From: Arenibacter catalasegens
Lineage (GTDB): Bacteria > Bacteroidota > Bacteroidia > Flavobacteriales > Flavobacteriaceae
Length of the DNA: 34,845 bases
Reading direction: 5' to 3'
Assembly (NCBI RefSeq): GCF_002909235.1
Contig: NZ_PHQQ01000037.1
Span: forward strand, 1-34,845
How positions within the stretch are numbered: the first letter of the stretch is position 1; each line of letters opens with the position of its first letter. The notes under the pieces are model-generated. The model ran no database searches and was not told the origin of the DNA. It saw only the letters and a list, made by a program, of their open reading frames with translations. Made by a program: the position numbers and the translations under genes. Positions 15,552 to 24,500 of the stretch are shown here, piece by piece.

Positions 15552-18251
15552 ATGTATCTAATCAAGGCTCTATTCCTCGGTTTTATAGGTGCAACTCTTA
15601 GCTTTTGCAATAGACCCAAAACAGTTGAGATTCCTGATGAACACCGATTTAGAAAAATTGTGCTTACTGAAGAGACTATGGATCCCACGGCCTTAGCGGT
15701 TGCCTATAACGGCAAAGTGTATTTTTCAGAGGACATAGGCTCCATAAAAGTTTATAATCCCAATTCAAAATCGGTGTCTATCGTTGGAGAATTAAAAGTA
15801 TTTAGCTGCGGTGAGGAAGGATTGATCGGTATGACCCTAGACCCCGATTTTGAGATCAATGGTTGGATATACGTAAACCGCACCATGTCCAATTTTATGG
15901 ACATGCCATGCGGGGAAGTCTATGAAAATCCCGAAATTCGGTTTGAAGACCCCACCTCCTATCAGGTAATATCGCGCTTCACGGTGGTCAATGACACCTT
16001 GGATACCTCCTCAGAGAAAGTACTGCTCAAAGCCCCCAACCAGCACATGAGACATATTGGTGGTTCCCTAGCTTTTGATGGTGACAGAAATTTATATATT
16101 TCCATTGGCGAAAACACACATCCTGGTTTCCTTAATCCCTATGCCCCCTTGGACGAACGTCCGGGAAGAAAGAATTATGACACTCAGAGAACAGCTGCCA
16201 ATACCATGGATTATAGGGGTAAAATACTGCGCATCCACCCAGAAGATGACGGTACCTATTCCATACCTGATGGAAATCTATTTGAAAAAAACGATACCCT
16301 AGCCCTCCCGGAAATTTATGTTATGGGTTGTAGAAACCCTTTTAGGATTTCGGTGGATAGAGAAACAAATACATTGTATTGGGGAGAGGTAGGTCCAGAT
16401 GCCTATGCAGATATTCCAAGAGGGCCCAAAGGATATGACGAAATAAATTCCACCACTGAAGGGGGATTTTTCGGTTGGCCCTATTTCATCGCCGATAATA
16501 AAGCCTATGCTAGATATGATTATGATTTAGAAAAGGCAGGTGACCCTTTTGAAGTGAATAAACCTGAAAATAGGTCGCCTAACAATACCGGAAAGAAAAT
16601 ACTTCCGCCAGCCAAGCCTGCATTTATATGGTATCCCTATGCGGCCTCCGAGGAATTTCCTGAATTGGGTGAAGGTGGTAGAACGGCCATGGCAGGTCCA
16701 GTATATCATTACACTAACAAAAATAATTCGGATATAAAATTTCCTCCCTATTTTGATAAGGCCTTATTTATTTACGATTGGATGCGTGGATGGATAAAAG
16801 TAGTAAGGACAGATAATAACGGCGAACTTATAAAAATCGAGGATTTTATGCCCTCTACCCGATTCGTAAGCCCTATCGACATGCAATTTGGTCCAGATGG
16901 CTCCTTATATGTTATGGAATTTGGCACCACTTGGGGAGCAAATCCAGATGCCCGACTTATTAAAATTGAATACATCCCGGGCAATAGGCCCCCACATGTT
17001 GAAATCACAGCCAGCAAAACCGTGGGCACCACTCCCCTATCCATCAACTTTAACAGCGAAGGCACTGTAGACTATGACAAGGATGATAGCCTTAAGTACG
17101 AGTGGAAATTTAATTCCAATGAAGTTCAATCCTCAGATCGAAATCCAAGTTTTATTTTTGAAAATCCAGGTATTTACAATGTTTCCCTTACAGTAACGGA
17201 TAATGAAGGAGCCACAACCACTTCTGAATTACAAATAAAAGCAGGCAATGACGCCCCACAGCTTTCAATTGTTATGCCTACCCATGGTAGTTTTTATTGG
17301 GATAAGGATGAAATACCATATAGCATCTACTTAACGGACACAGAGGATGGCAGCTTAAAAAATGGGGATATAGACCCTTCAAAAGTACAAGTGAGCCTGG
17401 AATGGATGACCGGAAACTATACTTTGGAACCATCCACCAACGGTATGGGAACATTAAAAAGTCAGGGTGAAAAATTAATTGGCGAAAGCGATTGTAGAAG
17501 CTGCCATAAGGTAAATGAACGGGCTATAGGCCCTTCATTTATAGAGGTGGCCAAAAAATATAAGAGCGAGCTGGACGCCACGGACTATATAGCTAAAAAA
17601 ATAATTTCGGGTGGAAGTGGGGTTTGGGGGGATATAAGTATGAGTGCCCATCCCTTGTTTTCCGAAGCCGATGCAAGTAGAATGGCCGACTATATTTTAT
17701 CTTTGGCTACCGAAAACAAGAACCTAAAAGAGATGGGAATAGAAGGTACTATTAAAATTCCCAGCACCAATAAGACCGAGGATAGAACTTTTGTTCTAAA
17801 AGCCACTTATATGGATCAAGGAGCCTCTGGGATGGAACCCATTGCGGTATCGGCTATACGAATGCTTCAACCGCCAATATTGGAAGCAGAGAACTTTTCA
17901 ACTCAGCGTGATGCCTTAAGCGAAGTAGGTGATAATGGCGTGTACCTGGGTTTTGCATCGACCTATATATCCTTTAAAAATATAGATTTAACGGCCGTTG
18001 ATTCCGTTACCTTTGGGTATAGTTATAAGGGGCCGGAATGTTTTATCACTATCAAAACGAGTTCCCCGGATGGAGAGGTCATTGGTAAAGCTCGGTTTAC
18101 CAAGAAACCGGAATCCAAAAATTTGAATGAACTGACTATTCCTATTAAAGAAACCTCTGGATTACGGGAGATTTTCTTTCTTCACGATAAAGCACCCGAT
18201 ATTCATGAAGAAATCTATCTGGATTGGATTAGCTTCCACAGAAGGGAGTAA
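15552..18251 (+). CDS. Lipoprotein: PQQ-type sugar dehydrogenase + PKD + cytochrome c + CBM6-like
   Basis: The frame runs from TTG 15465, but the ATG at 15552 gives a proper lipoprotein signal (MYLIKALFLGFIGATLSFC, lipobox LSFC), so 899 aa. Residues about 33-475: glucose/sorbosone dehydrogenase beta-propeller (FRKIVLTEETMDPTALAVA, VYFSEDIGSIKVY, RNPFRISVDRETNTLYWGEVGPDA, EGGFFGWPYF). About 480-565: PKD domain. About 640-710: class I cytochrome c with heme motif C648-R-S-C-H and a likely Met697 axial ligand (SMSAH). About 775-899: CBM6-like module (ILEAENFS...LDWISF). This lets sugar oxidation feed electrons straight to a covalent heme outside the cytoplasm. Stands next to the convergent DUF1080 gene with only 14 bp between them. 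Confidence 0.9.
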   Translation: MYLIKALFLGFIGATLSFCNRPKTVEIPDEHRFRKIVLTEETMDPTALAVAYNGKVYFSEDIGSIKVYNPNSKSVSIVGELKVFSCGEEGLIGMTLDPDFEINGWIYVNRTMSNFMDMPCGEVYENPEIRFEDPTSYQVISRFTVVNDTLDTSSEKVLLKAPNQHMRHIGGSLAFDGDRNLYISIGENTHPGFLNPYAPLDERPGRKNYDTQRTAANTMDYRGKILRIHPEDDGTYSIPDGNLFEKNDTLALPEIYVMGCRNPFRISVDRETNTLYWGEVGPDAYADIPRGPKGYDEINSTTEGGFFGWPYFIADNKAYARYDYDLEKAGDPFEVNKPENRSPNNTGKKILPPAKPAFIWYPYAASEEFPELGEGGRTAMAGPVYHYTNKNNSDIKFPPYFDKALFIYDWMRGWIKVVRTDNNGELIKIEDFMPSTRFVSPIDMQFGPDGSLYVMEFGTTWGANPDARLIKIEYIPGNRPPHVEITASKTVGTTPLSINFNSEGTVDYDKDDSLKYEWKFNSNEVQSSDRNPSFIFENPGIYNVSLTVTDNEGATTTSELQIKAGNDAPQLSIVMPTHGSFYWDKDEIPYSIYLTDTEDGSLKNGDIDPSKVQVSLEWMTGNYTLEPSTNGMGTLKSQGEKLIGESDCRSCHKVNERAIGPSFIEVAKKYKSELDATDYIAKKIISGGSGVWGDISMSAHPLFSEADASRMADYILSLATENKNLKEMGIEGTIKIPSTNKTEDRTFVLKATYMDQGASGMEPIAVSAIRMLQPPILEAENFSTQRDALSEVGDNGVYLGFASTYISFKNIDLTAVDSVTFGYSYKGPECFITIKTSSPDGEVIGKARFTKKPESKNLNELTIPIKETSGLREIFFLHDKAPDIHEEIYLDWISFHRRE

Positions 18252-18265
18252 AATAATTCAATCTA

Positions 18266-18979
18266 CTACAAAGGCTTAACGCGAATATTCCTCCATTTAA
18301 CATGCAGTGGTTTTTCACTGTCCGTGGCATGCACTTGCAGGCCAATGAAGCCCGTAGGAGTCATAGAATCTACATAATCCGCAGCGGGTACACCATTGAC
18401 CCAAGTTTTGATTGAAGGACCATCGGCCACTACTTTAAAAGAATTCCATTCCACGAGTTTAAATGCTTTTTTAGCAGCAGGATTATCACTTAAATCGTGT
18501 ACCCAACCACGCCTGCCTTCATCGTATATACCGCCGCTACGTGCTGTGGTATCCAAATCTATTTCCACCTGATAACCATGAACCAATCCATTATAAAAAT
18601 CGGGCAGACTATTACTTCTGATCTGCACGCCAGAATTATGGTAATTGTTCGGGGCAGGATCCATGAGCACTTCGTATTCCAAAATAAAATTATCATAGAA
18701 TTTATTGGTTACCAAAAAAGTATTGCTCGTATCGGTTACCGGAGCAGTAGTACCCACAATCATATCCCCTTCAACATGATAGGTAGCATCGCCTCCAAGT
18801 TTTTTCCACCCGTCCAGAGTCTTTCCATTGAACGGATATTCCCAATCGCCATCTTGGGAGCTTGTTAATGCTACATCATCAGTCTGGTCTGCCTTAGTAT
18901 CAGCCGATTTACGGTTTCCACAATTGGATAATAACAGCGCAAAAAGTCCGAGGCAAAAAAGCGGTTTAAGGTAATTCAT
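18266..18979 (-). CDS. DUF1080 (3-keto-disaccharide hydrolase-like) lipoprotein
   Basis: 237 aa. Lipoprotein signal MNYLKPLFCLGLFALLLSNC with lipobox LSNC. The rest is one DUF1080 (concanavalin-like) domain: FNGKTLDGWKKLGG start, then NNYHNSGVQIRSNSLPDFYNGLVHGYQVEID, and RNIRVKPL at the end, all standard. Members split 3-keto-glycosides produced by sugar oxidation, or bind glycans. Faces the PQQ dehydrogenase gene tail to tail; both may act on oxidised sugars, though they are on different strands. Divergent from the gene at 19224, with about 240 bp shared upstream region. Confidence 0.88.
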   Translation of the reverse strand: MNYLKPLFCLGLFALLLSNCGNRKSADTKADQTDDVALTSSQDGDWEYPFNGKTLDGWKKLGGDATYHVEGDMIVGTTAPVTDTSNTFLVTNKFYDNFILEYEVLMDPAPNNYHNSGVQIRSNSLPDFYNGLVHGYQVEIDLDTTARSGGIYDEGRRGWVHDLSDNPAAKKAFKLVEWNSFKVVADGPSIKTWVNGVPAADYVDSMTPTGFIGLQVHATDSEKPLHVKWRNIRVKPL

Positions 18980-19223
18980 GGTACATGTTTAAAATGAGGT
19001 TCGTCTATTTATTTTCAAATCCGTAATATTATCCTTTTTTGAAAAATTTATACCCTTAAATGTAATAAAATCAATTAATTAAACCTTGGAGCTACCTTAA
19101 AAAACACCCGCTGTTCAAAGATTGATTTGGTCAGCCCATAGTTTCCTTTACAAAATAGGACCGCTCTAATAAAACCAGATCGAAATTCCATACTTTTAAC
19201 AAAACCATTCTTCGTTAGTGAAT

Positions 19224-20564
19224 ATGATCAACAAAAAATTACTCCTCCCGCTTATTTCCATCTTCCTAGTTTATTCCAATCAAATATTAAGTCAGGATGT
19301 TTTGGACCTAGGGAATAAAAGGGAATTGTTTTTAGATGAATATCTATTGGACACCGTAGTGGGTCTGGAGTTGCAATTAAATGCTCTCCAAGAAGTTAAA
19401 AGTACTAATATCCCTAATGGCTATTATCAAACTATAATTAAAACAGACAGTCTCTACCGAATATATTTTAGAGATAATTTAAGTTTTTGGAAAGGGGAGC
19501 ATTATGATGGAAATCCTGGGGAAATAACCAAGAGTGTAATTAGCAGAGATGGTTATCATTGGCAGGAGGAAGCCACACTTTTAAATGACAGCATTGATAA
19601 CTTTATATTTTACGACCCGCCCTTTAGTCACAATTTCACCCCTTTCAAGGATTTAAACCCGAATACGCAATATAAATACAAAGCCTTGTCCGGAACCAAT
19701 GATACCGATGGCCTATTTTACTTTGTTTCCAATGATGGAATAAAATTTAAAAAATATAGGAATGAACCTGTAATTAAACACGATGCTGCCTACTATGAAT
19801 TTGATTCACAGAATATTGCGTTTTGGTCCCAACATGAAAACCAATACGTTTGTTACTTTAGAAGGCTCATCAATGGTTTAAGATCATTTTCAAGAACCAC
19901 TTCAAAAGATTTTGAGAATTGGAGCAAACCTATCAACATTTTTCCAAATCTGGAGGGAGAGCATTTATATACCTCCGGCATTCAGCCTTATTTTAGGGCA
20001 CCCCATATTTATATAGGTTTGTCAACACGGTTTTTCCCTAAAAACGGCAATTCTACGGATATTGTTCTTATAAGCTCCAGAGATGGCGTTAAATTTGACA
20101 GGACCTTCCCTGAAGCCATTATACGGCCTGGACTTAAAACGGAAAGATGGGGAAATAGATCCAATTATATTACCTTAAACCTTGTTCCTTTGGACGAAAA
20201 CTATATGGGGATCTATGCACGCAATACCTTGTTTAAAATTAGAATGGATGGATTTTCTTCCATAAAATCTAAATCCAAGGAAGGTTTTTTTGTTACCAAA
20301 GCCTTTACATTTAATGGGGTGCATATGGAAATAAATTATTCCACTAGTGCTGGCGGTTATATCCATATAGAAATCCTTGATGAAAATAATAACCCCCTCT
20401 TAAATGGCAATAAGTATAGCTCGGAAAAAATAATAGGTGATAAAATTGAGGGAAGGGTTAGCTGGATAAATTCTTCGAATCTTAGCCCTATTAAAAATAA
20501 AACCATTAAACTGCGCGTAACCATGAAGGAAGCTGATTTATATTCCTTTAAATTCAATGATTAA
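19224..20564 (+). CDS. Secreted beta-propeller glycosidase-like protein
   Basis: 446 aa from the ATG at 19224; the GTG two codons earlier is an alternative. Signal peptide ends near QILSQ. Repeated blade-like motifs (VISRDGYHWQ, FVSNDGIKFKKY, LISSRDGVKF) and early FLDEYLLD suggest a five-bladed propeller related to GH32/GH43/GH68 or the planctomycete glycosyl-hydrolase-like group; a C-terminal beta-sandwich (about 365-446) follows. I cannot name a GH family; the acidic catalytic triad is not evident. First of two same-strand genes 96 bp apart, before the six-hairpin lipoprotein, which suggests a shared substrate. Confidence 0.65.
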   Translation: MINKKLLLPLISIFLVYSNQILSQDVLDLGNKRELFLDEYLLDTVVGLELQLNALQEVKSTNIPNGYYQTIIKTDSLYRIYFRDNLSFWKGEHYDGNPGEITKSVISRDGYHWQEEATLLNDSIDNFIFYDPPFSHNFTPFKDLNPNTQYKYKALSGTNDTDGLFYFVSNDGIKFKKYRNEPVIKHDAAYYEFDSQNIAFWSQHENQYVCYFRRLINGLRSFSRTTSKDFENWSKPINIFPNLEGEHLYTSGIQPYFRAPHIYIGLSTRFFPKNGNSTDIVLISSRDGVKFDRTFPEAIIRPGLKTERWGNRSNYITLNLVPLDENYMGIYARNTLFKIRMDGFSSIKSKSKEGFFVTKAFTFNGVHMEINYSTSAGGYIHIEILDENNNPLLNGNKYSSEKIIGDKIEGRVSWINSSNLSPIKNKTIKLRVTMKEADLYSFKFND

Positions 20565-20660
20565 ATTCGGGAGTAGGCAAAACGGTATATCTTTATTCAA
20601 AAAGTATAACAATCCTTAAAAGTTAGGCTGATCCAAAAAATCCAATCCAAAATCCATACT

Positions 20661-22166
20661 ATGGAAATAAACAATACTACCAAATATTATCTTTTATTTC
20701 TAATTGGGATAATGCTCATTAGTTGTAATGAGGAACCCAAAAAGAAAATAACGCAAACAAATAACGGAGAGTTGGTATTTAATTCTTCTAACAAAGAATT
20801 GGATAAGGCTTTCAGCTGGGCCAAAAACAAAGCCCTGTCTTATGCTCATGACAACTCCGATCCCGTTGGGTATTGGTATGAAGCTGCACTACCTGACCGT
20901 GAAGCATTTTGCATGCGAGACGTTTCGCATCAGGCCATTGGGGCAGAAATCTTGGGATTGGGAGAACACAATTACAATATGTTCCTGAAATTCGCCCAAA
21001 ACATAAATAAGGAAAAGGATTATTGTAGCTATTGGGAAATTAATAGATATAATAAACCTGCGCCAGTAGACTATGAAAATGATCAAGATTTTTGGTATAA
21101 TCTGCCTGCCAACTTCGATGTAACCTATAACGCCTACCGTCTTTATAAATGGACTGGAAACAAGGAATACTTAAATAACCCCGATCTAATTAATTTTTAT
21201 GAACTGAGCCTTAATGAATATTTGGACCATTGGGAATTGGGTTCTAGCGAAACCTTAAGTCGGAGTCGCTCTATACATTCCCCCGAGAATCCAGAAAAAA
21301 GCAGGTTTGCAAACAAACGTGGGATACCCACATACAACGAAGGTGGGCAAGGAGAAACTTTACTTGGTATAGATATGACCGCCTCCATTGTAGCCGCTTA
21401 TAAAGCCTATTCGGAGATGTTGGCCCTTAGAGACGATTTGCCGCAATCTTTAAAGTATGCCGAAAAGGCCCAACAAGAACAGGAATTCTTGGATGAATTT
21501 TGGTGGGATACCGAAAAACAAGCGTTCCGTTCCATTATGTATGGGGATGGGAACTTCGACTATTTTATGGTAGGGGAAAATCAGGCTTTTCTGCATTATC
21601 TATTCTATTTTGATGCCATTCAGGACGATTCTAAAATTCAGGATTTGGTAGGGAAATACGAGGCAAACTTTGGTAAATTAATTGTTGAATTAAAGTCCTA
21701 TTTGCCTATCATCTTTTATGAAAATAATAAAACATCAATCGCCAATAAGATGATTATTGATTTGTGTAGCCATCTAAATACCAGACGCGCCTATCCTGAG
21801 AATTCCTATACTGTAATTGAGCATATAACAAGAGGGTTAATGGGCATTGATGCCAATGCTGCTTTAAACGAGTTTATAACCCTATCCCGGTTAGAGAAGG
21901 CCAATGAATGGGCCGAAATGATGAACGTTCCCCTACTCTCCAACAAGGTTGGCGTAGAACATTTTGGTAAAACTAAAACCATAGCCCATAATATAAACGG
22001 CGGGACTATAAAATGGACCGCCAAAATGCCAGGCCTTCATGAGTTTCTATTTGTAAATGGAAAAAAGACCAGTTGCACCATAGAGAACAATGGCCAACAG
22101 CCTTATTCCTACCTTACCTTAGACTTGAAAGAATATGAAAAGGCCACCGTAACCACAACTCCCTAA
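20661..22166 (+). CDS. Six-hairpin glycosidase-like lipoprotein
   Basis: 501 aa, lipoprotein signal with lipobox MLISC (about Cys22). The sequence is helical throughout with repeated aromatic loops (YWYEAALPDREAFCMRDVSHQ, DYCSYWEINRYNKPAP, FWYNLPANFDVTYNAYRLYKW, NEGGQGETLLGIDMTA), as in (alpha/alpha)6-barrel glycoside hydrolases. Acidic residues in PDREAFCMRD and GGQGETLLGID are candidates for catalysis. A small C-terminal beta domain (about 440-501) is present. Possible activities are a rhamnosidase-, glucosidase- or unsaturated-glucuronidase-like reaction; the family is not certain. Located just before the 155-bp repeat array. Confidence 0.65.
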   Translation: MEINNTTKYYLLFLIGIMLISCNEEPKKKITQTNNGELVFNSSNKELDKAFSWAKNKALSYAHDNSDPVGYWYEAALPDREAFCMRDVSHQAIGAEILGLGEHNYNMFLKFAQNINKEKDYCSYWEINRYNKPAPVDYENDQDFWYNLPANFDVTYNAYRLYKWTGNKEYLNNPDLINFYELSLNEYLDHWELGSSETLSRSRSIHSPENPEKSRFANKRGIPTYNEGGQGETLLGIDMTASIVAAYKAYSEMLALRDDLPQSLKYAEKAQQEQEFLDEFWWDTEKQAFRSIMYGDGNFDYFMVGENQAFLHYLFYFDAIQDDSKIQDLVGKYEANFGKLIVELKSYLPIIFYENNKTSIANKMIIDLCSHLNTRRAYPENSYTVIEHITRGLMGIDANAALNEFITLSRLEKANEWAEMMNVPLLSNKVGVEHFGKTKTIAHNINGGTIKWTAKMPGLHEFLFVNGKKTSCTIENNGQQPYSYLTLDLKEYEKATVTTTP

Positions 22167-22221
22167 TAATCAATTGTCGGGTTTCATATTGATAGTTTAA
22201 TTGAGAGTCGTTAAGCAATAC

Positions 22222-22853
22222 CGGGTCTCACGAGGAAAGAACTTTACACCCCCTAGGGAAGGCCATGCCCACCCTAGGCAACCAATCCGTGCAGAGAAAC
22301 AATGCATCCGAAACCCCACCAAATCGTGGGATTCGTTCGACCGTCACATTTCAATGCGCTTACTGCTTTTGAAATTCGGGTCTCACGAATAAAGAACTTG
22401 CACGCACTAGGATAGGCCCATACCCACTTTAAGTAACCAAACCGTGCAGAGAATCACTGCATCGGAAACCCCGCCAAATGGCGGGATTCGTTCGACCGTT
22501 GCATTTCAATTCGCCTACTGCTTTTGAAATTCGGGTCTCACGAATAAAGAACTTGCACGCACTAGGGAAGGCCCATACCCACTTTAAGTAACCAAACCGT
22601 GCTGAAAATCACTACAACGAAAAGCCCGCCAAAGGGCGGGATTCGTTCGACCGTTGCATTTCAATTCGCCTACTGCTTTTGAAATTCGGGTCTCACGAAT
22701 AAAGAACTTGCACGCACTAGGGAAGGCCCATACCCACTTTAAGCCACCAAACCGTGCAGTGAAGCACTGCATCGGAATCCCCGCCAAATGGCGGGATTCG
22801 TTCGACCGTTGCATTTCAATTCGCCTTCTGCTTTTGAAATTCGGGTCTCACGA
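22222..22853. repeat. Tandem array, four 155-bp structured repeats
   Basis: Four units of exactly 155 bp at 22222-22376, 22377-22531, 22532-22686 and 22687-22841, then a partial start of a fifth (22842-22853, CGGGTCTCACGA). Unit 1 is the most divergent; units 2-4 are close to identical. No indels. Since 155 is not a multiple of 3, the unit is not a coding repeat. Each unit has up to four hairpins: ATTCG/CGAAT across the unit border, a TGCAG/CTGCA stem, a CCCGCC/GGCGGG stem with AAAT-type loop, and ATTTCAA/TTGAAAT. In unit 1 the CCCGCC/GGCGGG pair changes to CCCAC/GTGGG, a paired change that keeps base pairing. No spacers, so it is not CRISPR. Confidence 0.92.
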
Positions 22854-22960
22854 AAAAAAATCCCTACATTTATCGGAGTGCTATGTCCTTAAGGAAAATA
22901 CTCGCGTTTTTTTGAGGAATATTTTAATAACAACCTTATAAATTATTTTTACAAACAACT

Positions 22961-24364
22961 ATGAAAGTATTGAAAACCTTATTATTGGCACTGCTCTTAT
23001 GTACTGTCACAGCCTCCTACGCTCAAATTGAATTACCAGCTTTTTTTGGCGATCATATGGTATTACAGCAGAAAGACAATGTTTCCATTTGGGGAACAGA
23101 TAAACCAGGAGGCAAAATTATAATTAAAGGAAGTTGGGGAGCAGAATCCACCGCATCGGTAAATAGTAAGGGCCAATGGAAACTTAAGATAAATACCCCC
23201 TCCTATGGCGGACCCTATACACTTAATATAAAGGGCAGCAATGAGGTTACCCTGAAAAATGTAATGATCGGAGAAGTTTGGCTGTGCTCAGGGCAGTCCA
23301 ACATGGAAATGCCTGTAAAAGGTTTTGACAACCAACCAATCGATGATAGTGGCGAGACCATTTTAAACTCTAAGAACAGTCAGATACGTTTGTTTACCGT
23401 AAAAAGGGCGGCAAGCCTGGAACCTTTAGAGAAAGTGGAAGGCCTATGGGCCGAGGCCACCCCAGCAACAGTAAGGGACTTTAGTGCCACCGCATACTTC
23501 TTTGGAAAAAAATTGAATACCCTATTAAATGTTCCCATTGGTTTGATCCATACCTCATGGGGAGGATCCAGTGTTGAGGCATGGATGGAAAAAGAGGCAT
23601 TTTCAGAATTTAAAAACATTGAATTACCAAAAGAACGTCCGGATAAAGGATTACATCAGACCCCTACCCTGCTGTACAATGCCATGATAAACCCCTTGAT
23701 AGGTTACGGTATTAAAGGTGCTATTTGGTACCAAGGAGAATCCAACAGAAACAGGGCCGAGGAATACAGTCGACTTTTTCCTACCATGATCAAAACATGG
23801 AGAAAAAAATGGCAGCGGGACGAGTTTCCGTTTTACTTTGTTCAAATTGCCCCCTATGGTTATAACGATGGTAATGCCGGCTTTGTTCGGGAAGCACAAT
23901 TGCACACCATGAAAACTGTTGAAAATACCGGGATGGCAGTAACCATGGACATTGGGGATTGTGATTACATTCACCCTAGGGAGAAAAAATTGGTAGGCGA
24001 TAGATTGGCACTCTGGGCACTATCCAAAGATTACGGTATAGACGGAATTGCTTTTAGCGGTCCAGTCTACAAGGAAATCGATGAAATAAAGGAAGGAAAA
24101 ATACAACTGTCGTTCAACTATACAGACAACGGTCTCTCCAGTTACGGTCAAACCTTGACAGGTTTTGAGATTGCGGGAGCGGACAAAGTCTTTCATCCTG
24201 CCGAAGCAAAAATCAATGGAAATAAGAGCCTAAGTGTTTGGTCTAGCCAGGTATCGCAACCTGTTGCCGTTAGATATGCCTTTAAAAATTGCGAGTCAGG
24301 CAGCCTTTTCAATACAGAGGGCTTACCGGCCTCCTCGTTTAGAACGGATGCTTGGGCGGAGTAA
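22961..24364 (+). CDS. Sialate O-acetylesterase (SASA family)
   Basis: 467 aa with signal peptide (MKVLKTLLLALLLCTVTASYAQ). An SGNH-type esterase that removes O-acetyl groups from sialic acid or other sugars in the periplasm. An N-terminal beta-sandwich (about 22-100; ELPAFFGDHMVLQQ is the classic start) precedes the SASA catalytic domain. Nucleophile Ser113 in CSGQSNMEMP; WYQGESN (block III-like Asn/Gln) and the acid/His pair in DIGDCDYIHPREK complete the catalytic set. Normal length. It follows the repeat array and lies 136 bp before the GH140 gene. Together with the deacetylase and esterase at 8826-10534, this is the third deacylating enzyme in the window. Confidence 0.9.
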   Translation: MKVLKTLLLALLLCTVTASYAQIELPAFFGDHMVLQQKDNVSIWGTDKPGGKIIIKGSWGAESTASVNSKGQWKLKINTPSYGGPYTLNIKGSNEVTLKNVMIGEVWLCSGQSNMEMPVKGFDNQPIDDSGETILNSKNSQIRLFTVKRAASLEPLEKVEGLWAEATPATVRDFSATAYFFGKKLNTLLNVPIGLIHTSWGGSSVEAWMEKEAFSEFKNIELPKERPDKGLHQTPTLLYNAMINPLIGYGIKGAIWYQGESNRNRAEEYSRLFPTMIKTWRKKWQRDEFPFYFVQIAPYGYNDGNAGFVREAQLHTMKTVENTGMAVTMDIGDCDYIHPREKKLVGDRLALWALSKDYGIDGIAFSGPVYKEIDEIKEGKIQLSFNYTDNGLSSYGQTLTGFEIAGADKVFHPAEAKINGNKSLSVWSSQVSQPVAVRYAFKNCESGSLFNTEGLPASSFRTDAWAE

Positions 24365-24500
24365 CAGGATTATGATTAATTTGAAGCAACGGGGCGCTCT
24401 TCTATATGTTCACCTCTGAAACCGGTGAATAATGGCTATTAATAAAACAGGATAGGGAGCAAGTTGGATGAAGGCAATCATAAATTAAAATATTGCAGCC

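Noticed and set aside
22222..22853. CRISPR array
   Set aside because: Units are contiguous and 155 bp long with no variable spacers; no cas genes are nearby.
22201..22941. Open frames of 63-95 codons on both strands inside the tandem repeats
   Set aside because: The unit length is not a multiple of 3, so the frame shifts at every unit; the translations are by-products of the repeat.
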